A stretch of DNA of 32,300 nucleotides, taken from assembly GCA_026394935.1 (NCBI GenBank), contig JAPLZR010000119.1, positions 1-32,300 on the forward strand. The letters run 5' to 3'. The position numbers and the translations under genes were made by a program. The notes beneath the pieces were generated by a model that worked only from the letters and a program-made list of their open reading frames with translations, made no database searches and was not told the DNA's origin. Positions 9,815-17,099 of the stretch are shown one piece after another. Within the stretch, counting starts at the first letter, position 1. Each line of letters begins with the position of its first letter. The DNA comes from Candidatus Woesearchaeota archaeon. Lineage in GTDB: Archaea > Nanobdellota > Nanobdellia > Woesearchaeales > ARS49.

Positions 9815-10396
9815 GTGAGACAAAGCACACTTCTAGAGTTTGAAATACCTGTTTTAACAGTCTACATACCAATAAGAAAATACCCGTACAAGTCAAGACA
9901 AGGACTGGCAGAACTGCAGTTGAGAAAAAGACTGGAAAAACAAGGATGGCAGGTATGGAGAGGAGGATTCGTGCACGCAATAGCAGCAGACGTATACCCT
10001 GCAGTCAAAAGAAGATACGTACAACTGGCAGAACTAATAACAGAACTGTACGGAGACAAAGCACTGGACCTGCTTTGCTACCTGTGCACAGTACACCACG
10101 GAATGCCGGATTTAGTATGCTACAATCCTGCATTAAAGCAGTTCAAATTCGTGGAATGCAAGCTCGGACACGAAGGACTAAGCGACAGACAGGTTGTGAC
10201 GATCCAAAGATTACAAGAAGCAGGATTTCAGGTAGAAGTGCACAAACTAGTGGAAGAATGCACAAAAACGAGAAAAGCAGAAGTCAACTTAGCTACAAAA
10301 GAAAAGAAAATACTTGAAAAAGAAATGAAACTAACACGATTTATTTATGACAAAAGACCGAGAGTGGAAAGAATACAGACGGCGATTAACGCTTGA
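9815..10396 (+). CDS. VRR-NUC / PD-(D/E)XK-type nuclease
   Basis: HHGMPDLVCYNPALKQFKFVECKLGHEGLSDRQVVTIQRLQEAGFQVEV (PD...ECK...Q). GTG start with TATA box (ggtatataaac) about 27 nt upstream. Confidence 0.8.
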   Translation: MRQSTLLEFEIPVLTVYIPIRKYPYKSRQGLAELQLRKRLEKQGWQVWRGGFVHAIAADVYPAVKRRYVQLAELITELYGDKALDLLCYLCTVHHGMPDLVCYNPALKQFKFVECKLGHEGLSDRQVVTIQRLQEAGFQVEVHKLVEECTKTRKAEVNLATKEKKILEKEMKLTRFIYDKRPRVERIQTAINA

Positions 10397-10610
10397 ACTT
10401 CATCTGGGTATAAGTAGGAACTTTAATGTTATGAAAAGGGTCCTGCATAAACTTAGGAGGATTGCCGTGATATTGCTGCTCCCAAGCAGGAGGGTTTGAA
10501 TTCTGTCTTACATAATTGTGGTCAGTAACACAGCCGCAAAAAGATGCTAGTGAAAACAAAGCGCCAGCCAAAAATAGTTTAGTTTCCAATACCGTGTTCA
10601 TAATAATCAC
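10386..10610 (-). CDS. Small secreted/possible lipoprotein
   Basis: Hydrophobic signal KLFLAGALFSLASFCGC; overlaps the convergent nuclease gene by 11 nt. The true start may be the internal ATG (MNTVLETK). Confidence 0.55.
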   Translation of the reverse strand: MIIMNTVLETKLFLAGALFSLASFCGCVTDHNYVRQNSNPPAWEQQYHGNPPKFMQDPFHNIKVPTYTQMKFKR

Positions 10611-10633
10611 TAAACAGTGGTGGTATTTAAAAC

Positions 10634-10984
10634 TTATGCTTTCTGGACGAAAAAACCATTGCTGGAAGGCAAAATACGCACTTTCTGACCTTTCTTTATG
10701 TGCAAGTGCTCGGCAAGCGCTGAAGGAATGCCCACAACAAGACTCTTGCCGCTGATAGTCACCTTGCGCGGAAAGGCGAATAATTTCTGCTTGAGCTCTT
10801 CAGTACGCGCTTCCATTTCATCAGCCTGCTCTTCTGTAAAAACAATGTTGTCGCATTTTGGACACAAATAAGCTTGAACGTTATAAAGCGGAATACCTTC
10901 TGTGTATTCATATTTTGGAACCACTCCTAAACGCATCTCAATATTACACTTCGCACAATACCAGCCGTCTTTCATTTTTTCCAT
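10634..10984 (-). CDS. Antitoxin with YgiT/MqsA-like zinc finger and C-terminal AbrB/SpoVT-like domain
   Basis: WYCAKCNIEM...YLCPKCDNIVFTEEQ zinc knuckles, then RKVTISGKSLVVGIPSALAEHLHIKKGQKVRI (AbrB swapped-hairpin pattern). Confidence 0.75.
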   Translation of the reverse strand: MEKMKDGWYCAKCNIEMRLGVVPKYEYTEGIPLYNVQAYLCPKCDNIVFTEEQADEMEARTEELKQKLFAFPRKVTISGKSLVVGIPSALAEHLHIKKGQKVRILPSSNGFFVQKA

Positions 10985-11208
10985 TTGTTTATTATTGCAT
11001 ATACCGTGATAACGCGCAATTCGTCGTTTTCGAATGTGTAAATAACAACGACTGATTTCTCTTTCAAATCGAGCCGTTTGTAATGCCTGATTTCTCCTTC
11101 GACGCAGTTAGTTGCTTTAAGCACGCCGAAATCAAGGCACTGCAATACTTCGTCTTCGGAGATGTTTTTACTCAACATCCTTTCCTTAGCGTGCACTGAT
11201 AATATCAT
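10972..11208 (-). CDS. DUF4258/RelE-like toxin
   Basis: ILSVHAKERMLSKNISEDEVLQCL...IRHYKRLDLKEKSVVVIYTFENDELRVITVYA; overlaps the antitoxin gene by 13 nt. Confidence 0.75.
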   Translation of the reverse strand: MILSVHAKERMLSKNISEDEVLQCLDFGVLKATNCVEGEIRHYKRLDLKEKSVVVIYTFENDELRVITVYAIINKWKK

Positions 11209-11225
11209 GATAAATCACTTATCAT
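11207..11225. promoter_or_regulatory. Candidate operator: inverted repeat ATGATAA-n5-TTATCAT at the toxin start codon
   Basis: Perfect 7-bp arms overlapping the start codon at 11206-11208, between it and a minus-strand TATA-like element. Confidence 0.5.
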
Positions 11226-11233
11226 ATAAAAAA

Positions 11234-11854
11234 CTATCTGTGGCTCATTGCCGTTATCATTTTGTATTTCATCTCTGAACGCTCCCTTTCGGAAAAATTG
11301 CAGTCCTCGTTTTCATCTGTGAGCGCTATCAAATATTTTTCAAGTTTTTCTGGTGAGCCGTAAAAAGCAGGTGAATTACTCTTGCCCGGGTCCGGCAGTT
11401 TAGGCACAGGCTCAGGACCTCTGTAAGGCAGAGCAATCTTTCCCATAAAACTGTCAGGGTTGAGAAGATTACCGCACAACTGCTCGGTTTCCTTGTCATC
11501 AATATAAGCGTCACCAGTGTCACTGTTCAAATTAGCCAAATCCAGCAGGGCTTCCATCTGCCGATGACTAAAATGAGCGCCGGCGAGAACCATCCGCTCC
11601 AGACTGCCCTTAAACTTCTGATAGTTCTCCTTGTTCAACTTAATGCAGCCACATTCACCGGTTTTGCAGTCATGCGATGATTCCTTGACCTGAATGTCAG
11701 ACAACTGCATATAACTTCCAGTCTCAAAACGCTTATTACAGCTGTAAACCAAGCCGGCAATTGTAATTGCGGCAGCCACAGCATAAACCCTCCAATCTTT
11801 CCATATACTGTTCACATCTTCCCACATCATAGTGCTCACCTCATAGTATAACAT
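11234..11854 (-). CDS. Hypothetical single-TM protein
   Basis: 206-aa ORF with TM WRVYAVAAAITIAGLVYSC near the N-terminus. Confidence 0.65.
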   Translation of the reverse strand: MLYYEVSTMMWEDVNSIWKDWRVYAVAAAITIAGLVYSCNKRFETGSYMQLSDIQVKESSHDCKTGECGCIKLNKENYQKFKGSLERMVLAGAHFSHRQMEALLDLANLNSDTGDAYIDDKETEQLCGNLLNPDSFMGKIALPYRGPEPVPKLPDPGKSNSPAFYGSPEKLEKYLIALTDENEDCNFSERERSEMKYKMITAMSHR

Positions 11855-12031
11855 GTTAAACTAGTTAAAGGGTCTATCGACGAAAAAGTTGAAAGAATTA
11901 CTGGCTAGATCGGAAAGTTTACGGAAAAATAAGGGAAAAGCTGAAAAGATTACGGACTAATCCGAATTTGGTATTTCAACTCCCTTGTTGCGACAGGAGC
12001 GGTAAAATCCACTGCGAGAAAGAAACATTTA

Positions 12032-12059
12032 TATAGCTAAAGTATATACTATAGCTATA
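12032..12059. promoter_or_regulatory. 28-bp near-perfect palindrome, candidate RHH operator
   Basis: TATAGCTAAAGTATATACTATAGCTATA; 13 of 14 arm positions complementary; ends on the A of the start ATG. Confidence 0.65.
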
Positions 12060-12316
12060 TGGCTACTGAAATGATAACGGTAAAAATGGATGATGCATTC
12101 CTGAACGACATAGATGCCGTCGTAAAAAGAGAGAAATATCAGAACAGGACTGAATTCATCAGGGCTGCATTGAGGGAAAAGATTGATGAAATCAAGTTGA
12201 AGAAGGCAATGATGGAGATTGCTCATTTAAAAGGCGCATCCAAAAAGAAAATAACCGAAGAGGAATACGAAAGAGCAAGAGAAAAAGCATTTGAACTGAT
12301 TTCTAAGAAACTTTAA
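12059..12316 (+). CDS. Ribbon-helix-helix (CopG-like) antitoxin/regulator
   Basis: EMITVKMDDAFLNDIDAVVKREKYQNRTEFIRAALREKIDEIK; paralogous to the RHH protein at 25650-25907. Confidence 0.8.
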   Translation: MATEMITVKMDDAFLNDIDAVVKREKYQNRTEFIRAALREKIDEIKLKKAMMEIAHLKGASKKKITEEEYERAREKAFELISKKL

Positions 12317-12469
12317 ATAAGATTCTCAGGTTTATAGTGGTAAGAAATTTTCAAGTTCACGGGCTAATCCGGAAAATATACAAGAAGTTCAGTTAAACCT
12401 GGAAATCTTTACAAGTAAACTTGCAACATTTTCAAGATTTCCGACGATAAAAACTTTAAGGACCGGATG

Positions 12470-12482
12470 CTTATACTATAAG
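12470..12482. promoter_or_regulatory. Short palindrome CTTATA-C-TATAAG at the start codon of the PBECR-like toxin
   Basis: 6-bp arms, 1-nt spacer, overlapping the GTG start at 12482; TATA-like ctttaag about 27 nt upstream. Confidence 0.4.
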
Positions 12483-12766
12483 TGATTATACTCATAGTTG
12501 AAACAAAACTGAAAACCAGGGTCGTGTTATCCGAGGAAAGATGGAACCATATAATTTCAAGGCATCCTGCAGTGATAGGAAGAATAAGCGAAATTGAACA
12601 GACATTAGCTACCCCGGATGTAATAATCTTCAATGGTGAAGCATACATTTACCAAAGAAAATATGAAGCATATCTAACAATCATCCTCGACAAAAAACAA
12701 ACATTTATTATAACTGCATTCTTATCAGAAAACATCAAGCAAGGTGAAACAGTATGGAAAAACTGA
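12482..12766 (+). CDS. PBECR/RelE-like putative nuclease toxin
   Basis: RVVLSEERWNHIISRHPAVIGRISEIEQTLATPDVIIFNGEAYIYQRKYEAYLTIIL; 13-nt overlap with a DUF2283 gene. Confidence 0.65.
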   Translation: MIILIVETKLKTRVVLSEERWNHIISRHPAVIGRISEIEQTLATPDVIIFNGEAYIYQRKYEAYLTIILDKKQTFIITAFLSENIKQGETVWKN

Positions 12767-12972
12767 ATATGCTATATGACAAGGAAGGAGATGTCCTTGA
12801 CGTCATAATGGGAAAACCAGAAGACGCAGTAATGAAAGAAGTAGCACAGGATGTCTTCTTACGACTGCACCCCAAAACAAAAAAAATCGTTGGATTGACA
12901 GTGCTTCACTTCCAAAAGAAATTCTCAAGAACAATACCGGTAAAAGCAGAATTCGCACTAGCTACTGCTTAA
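12754..12972 (+). CDS. DUF2283-family putative antitoxin
   Basis: MLYDKEGDVLDVIMGKPED...VFLRLHPKTKKIVGLTVLHFQKKF. Confidence 0.75.
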   Translation: MEKLNMLYDKEGDVLDVIMGKPEDAVMKEVAQDVFLRLHPKTKKIVGLTVLHFQKKFSRTIPVKAEFALATA

Positions 12973-13043
12973 AAATGTCGCTAATTTCGCAAAGCTCATT
13001 AGCGAACACTTTTTCTCGCTTTGCTCAAAAAAGAATAAAAAAA

Positions 13044-13922
13044 TCAAACTTTCTGGCGCGTATTATGAACGAACATCCTATACTCGCCATCCGGCTGGAT
13101 TTCCTTTCCAGCAAAGGCAACACGCCAATTAGCACCGCCGTCGTCCAAATGATTCCATAGATTCATGGCAGACTCTTCCAAAGAACCAAAAATCGGCACA
13201 ATGAAAGGCTCGCCTTCAAAAGAATCCAGTGCCTTGCTTCCGGGCTTGTAAGTGGTCAAGCAAAAACCATGCCAAGAATCAAGCGGCAACTCGAAAAAGC
13301 TGCGAATGGTCGGGAATTGCTGATGGTTAAATCCAGCACGTTTGCCGATAGCTTTATTGTACTCTTCTGTAGCCTCTGAGTCTTTCATTCCGGGCTTTTT
13401 GAACTGGTCCTTTGTCAAACCGCTTGATTTAACAACACCTGTCCAAATCTCTCTTGCAACAGGATCGGCACGCAAAAGCGCAAGATAAGCGATATTTTCG
13501 CCAGCAGCCTGATAACCAGTTATTCTTGGAGTAAACGTGGGTGCATCAGGCTCGCAAAAACGAGAATCCAAGGCTTGAACAAAAGCTGAATGATGTGTCT
13601 TATGAGACCGCTCCATAAACTCAGCAGAAACAGTATCAGTCTGGTCGCCGTTGCTGACAATATGACAAGGAGAGCAATGATTCATAGCATTGTAAATAAT
13701 CAAACGCGGATCCTCAACTTTGGAAACATCAGCAGGAGCAGTCCTTAAATCAACGCCTCCAACATTCCTTTGATAAAACCTGTTCTGGCTGTTAGAACTC
13801 CTGCCCATAATCCAGGAAAACTGACGCAAAGTGCGATCTTCACCCATACCAAGAACAATACCGCGGCAAGGATTATCAGCCAAACGCTCTTTCAAATTCT
13901 TTTCTGCTTGTTCATAATTCAT
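13044..13922 (-). CDS. purO: IMP cyclohydrolase (PurO-like)
   Basis: NPCRGIVLGMGEDRTLRQFSWIMGRSSNSQNRFY resembles the IMP_cyclohyd N-terminal motif; last gene of the purine operon. Confidence 0.75.
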   Translation of the reverse strand: MNYEQAEKNLKERLADNPCRGIVLGMGEDRTLRQFSWIMGRSSNSQNRFYQRNVGGVDLRTAPADVSKVEDPRLIIYNAMNHCSPCHIVSNGDQTDTVSAEFMERSHKTHHSAFVQALDSRFCEPDAPTFTPRITGYQAAGENIAYLALLRADPVAREIWTGVVKSSGLTKDQFKKPGMKDSEATEEYNKAIGKRAGFNHQQFPTIRSFFELPLDSWHGFCLTTYKPGSKALDSFEGEPFIVPIFGSLEESAMNLWNHLDDGGANWRVAFAGKEIQPDGEYRMFVHNTRQKV

Positions 13923-14785
13923 TTTGATACCTCCAACACTAGTGTTCCATCAAGATAAGCCTTATCGCCATCAAGAGAATACAAGCCACGGGCAATATCA
14001 CGCAAAACTCTCGGGAAGACAACCCAGTCTCCAAACTCTTTCAAAATATTCTGCAAATCCTTTCCAACGCCGTAAACAGGGAACTTTCTCCTGAGTTCTG
14101 GACCTTCAACCGAAGGATTATCCCTGATGAAATGCTCAATCTCACTAACAGACTTGGCTTCTCCCAACAAAACAGCACGGTCTTCCAAAGATTTGACATT
14201 ATCAGGAACAGGAACAGCGTCAGAAACAGCAAGCACAGAACCGCCATCAAGCACTTCAGTAACTTTGTGCACAGAAGTATAAACATTATTCTCGCCAGCA
14301 AGCACTGCTTTTGCGCTTGGCACCCAAGCAAGACCAGCATACGCGGGCTTGCCATTAGGTTTCTTCACACGCAAATCCCCAGGATGAACATTAACAGTCA
14401 AGAAATTCTCGCAAATAATAGGAGTAACAATCCAGTCATAGCCAGCAAGAGCAACACAATCAACATTTTTATTGTCGAGCATCTTGCACTGCTCCATATC
14501 ATATTTACCCCTTGTAGCACCAGGGCACTTCATAAATTCCTTGTATGACTTGAAAACAACAGGAAGAGTAACGCCATGCTCTCGGTAATCCTCTTTCGCA
14601 ATCTTAACAGCATTAGAAGCAGGATTGTCAGTAAAAACCAGAACAGGCTCAAAAAAAACTCTGCCAGCATCACGGTTGGCAATGTACGCCTCAATAATCT
14701 TCTTGGCATTAGTGCCAGAACCGGACATAAAAATAGCAACACGCATCGGAGTATCTTTAGGAGAGTACAAACTTTCCATGCTCAC
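13919..14785 (-). CDS. purN: Phosphoribosylglycinamide formyltransferase (PurN-like)
   Basis: MRVAIFMSGSGTNAKKIIEA...VDCVALAGYDWIVTPIICENFLTVNVHPGDL...SVHKVTEVLDGGSVL. Confidence 0.88.
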   Translation of the reverse strand: MSMESLYSPKDTPMRVAIFMSGSGTNAKKIIEAYIANRDAGRVFFEPVLVFTDNPASNAVKIAKEDYREHGVTLPVVFKSYKEFMKCPGATRGKYDMEQCKMLDNKNVDCVALAGYDWIVTPIICENFLTVNVHPGDLRVKKPNGKPAYAGLAWVPSAKAVLAGENNVYTSVHKVTEVLDGGSVLAVSDAVPVPDNVKSLEDRAVLLGEAKSVSEIEHFIRDNPSVEGPELRRKFPVYGVGKDLQNILKEFGDWVVFPRVLRDIARGLYSLDGDKAYLDGTLVLEVSK

Positions 14786-16239
14786 TTACTCCCTGAGAAA
14801 TAAATGTTATTCCCGTCAGAATCCTTAATGTCAACAAGCTCGACACCAGTCCTGCCATTCTGCGCTTCTTCAATCCTGCCAATAACCCTGCCCTCAAGAC
14901 TAAACAACCTGCCAATCGCAACAGCTTTATCAGGCTGGGAAGTGGTTGCAAAACCATCAATACCCATTGGCCACTTGGCATAAGCCTGCTCAAAAGTATT
15001 GCCCAAAGCATCCATAAAGAACAAATCCTCTTTAGGAGGAACCAAGCCGTCTAAACGCGCAAACAAATTATGCTTGGCCAAAGGACGGGCAAGCTTGCCA
15101 TCATAAGCGCCGCCAGAAGGATGATAAAAACTCGAAGCAATGCCTCCATCAACAAGCTTCCTGAAGAAAGGATACAAAACAATAGCAGGAGACATCAAAT
15201 AATTCAAAAGCGCTTTGCACTCGGGCTTTTCGTGCCAATCATTCCCAAACTTCTGAACCATTGCCTTTCTCTTGGAAGTAATTCCATTAGACCTTGGATT
15301 AGGATAGCCGGAAAACGCAATCAAATAATCGCCGGGCTTTGGAACAAGAGGATTACGCAACCTTTCTTCATCAATAGTGCTGACAGCAGAACCGCTGATA
15401 TTGTAAGCAGGAACACCCTCCTTATAACTCCTAATCCTGTCACCAACATCTTCTGGTTGAAGAATAACAGTGAAGCCGGCTTCATTTCCAAACTTTGATG
15501 CATCCCTTTCAATAACATCAAAAGGAATATTGCCAGACATCTCAGCAACACCAGAAAGACACATTACAAGAGCGCCATTCTTAATAGCATCATCAACATT
15601 CATAGCCATGAAATTTTTGACGTGAGGCGAATAAATTTTGGTACGCTCAGGAAACTCAGTAGCAGTGCCGATACCATCAGAATTACCATAAACAGGCTTT
15701 CCTTTAGGGTCAAAAACAAAATAACGCGTGCGGTTGCGAACAAAAACGCCAGGAATCTCTGAAAAAGCAGTCCTTGGCGCCATACTAATCATCGTGCCAG
15801 ACACGTTGGCAGGAACAGCAACCCTGCTGCCAAGAATGGCAAGCTCTCCATTCAAAATAGAAACGTAAAAATCACTGCAGCCGGCAAGCAAACCATCCAT
15901 TACCTGTTTCAAATGCTCAACTTTTCCCTCGCTCGCATCAATAACATCACAAATAGCTAAAGGAACAGCATTCACCTGTTTTGCCTGGGCAACAAGCCTT
16001 TCAACAAGCGAAGCAGAATGATTATGCAAATTCGACTCGTTCGGGTCGCCGTCAGCAGAATGAACAACTGCCACCATGCCTTTTGGGATACTAATTACCC
16101 GCAAACCATTCATGCCAGGAGTAATAACATCTGTAAAACTATTATTCTTCAAAGACTCAGCAGAACGCTTAGCCAAATAATCAGAACCCTCATCGCCAAG
16201 CTGGATTACCGTTTTCTGATATTCATCGACAGCAGTCAT
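14782..16239 (-). CDS. purM: Divergent, long PurM-like AIR synthetase
   Basis: GDYLIAFSGYPNPRSNGITSKRKAM, FYHPSGGAYDGKLARPLAKH and WPMGIDGFATTSQPDKAVAIGRL match PurM blocks; 485 aa; operon context. Confidence 0.7.
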   Translation of the reverse strand: MTAVDEYQKTVIQLGDEGSDYLAKRSAESLKNNSFTDVITPGMNGLRVISIPKGMVAVVHSADGDPNESNLHNHSASLVERLVAQAKQVNAVPLAICDVIDASEGKVEHLKQVMDGLLAGCSDFYVSILNGELAILGSRVAVPANVSGTMISMAPRTAFSEIPGVFVRNRTRYFVFDPKGKPVYGNSDGIGTATEFPERTKIYSPHVKNFMAMNVDDAIKNGALVMCLSGVAEMSGNIPFDVIERDASKFGNEAGFTVILQPEDVGDRIRSYKEGVPAYNISGSAVSTIDEERLRNPLVPKPGDYLIAFSGYPNPRSNGITSKRKAMVQKFGNDWHEKPECKALLNYLMSPAIVLYPFFRKLVDGGIASSFYHPSGGAYDGKLARPLAKHNLFARLDGLVPPKEDLFFMDALGNTFEQAYAKWPMGIDGFATTSQPDKAVAIGRLFSLEGRVIGRIEEAQNGRTGVELVDIKDSDGNNIYFSGSK

Positions 16240-16250
16240 AAAAAGTCACC

Positions 16251-17099
16251 TCACTTGAAATACCTAAGAGCGTTAACGAACAACTGCAAGCCAGGACCTT
16301 CTGAAGGCATTTCTTTTCCTGTGCGCTTGTACAACTCCTTCAACAAAGTCCAGTCAGGCCTGTGCGTGAAATCAACAGCGCGCTCAGGATGAGGCATCAT
16401 ACCAAGAATCCTGCCAGACGGGTCGGTAACACCGGCAATATCATCAAGAGCGCCGTTAGGATTGGCAGGCAAGTTCTGAGAAGTGCAAACCTCGCCATGA
16501 ATATAACGAGCAGCAACCAAATTACGCTCTTTAATCTGCGCCAAGGTTTCGGGCGCTGCGTAAAACTTTCCCTCGCCGTGAGCAATAGGCAAACTAATCT
16601 TATCAATCTCCTCTGTCCAAGGACTTTTTCCAGAAAACTGCAAGTCAACCCAGCGGCAAAGATAACGAGGAAACTCATTATGAAGAAGAGCAGCAGAACG
16701 GGTGTATTTGCCGTCAAGGTTCGGCAACAAGCCAAGATTCACCAAAGCCTGGAAACCATTACAGACACCAAGAGTCAAATGGTCTCCTTCAACATACTTG
16801 CGCATCTCATCCCACATCTTGTTCCTAATACGGTTAGCCCACGCATAACCAGAACCAGTATCATCACCGTGAGAAAAACCGCCAGGAAACATCATAATCT
16901 GATAATCAAAAATCTTCTTGGGATTTTTAATCAAATCATTCATGTGAATAATATCTACAGAAAGAATATTCTTCGGATCTTCATCAATATCAGGCGTGGC
17001 GATGACCATGCCGAGCCGTGCACCAGCAAGCTCGAAAGCGTACTTTGACTCAAACTCACAATTCGTGCCGTGCTCCTTCAAAATAAGAACGCCAACCAT
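16251..17099 (-). CDS. purQ: FGAM synthase glutaminase subunit PurQ
   Basis: MMFPGGFSHGDDTGSG, LGVCNGFQALVNLGLLP, GMMPHPERAVD. Confidence 0.95.
   Translation of the reverse strand: MVGVLILKEHGTNCEFESKYAFELAGARLGMVIATPDIDEDPKNILSVDIIHMNDLIKNPKKIFDYQIMMFPGGFSHGDDTGSGYAWANRIRNKMWDEMRKYVEGDHLTLGVCNGFQALVNLGLLPNLDGKYTRSAALLHNEFPRYLCRWVDLQFSGKSPWTEEIDKISLPIAHGEGKFYAAPETLAQIKERNLVAARYIHGEVCTSQNLPANPNGALDDIAGVTDPSGRILGMMPHPERAVDFTHRPDWTLLKELYKRTGKEMPSEGPGLQLFVNALRYFK

Noticed and set aside
12335-12484. Start-less open frame (YSGKKFSSSRANPENIQEVQLNLEIF...)
   Set aside because: No start codon, no recognisable family and overlaps the promoter of the PBECR-like gene; treated as noncoding.
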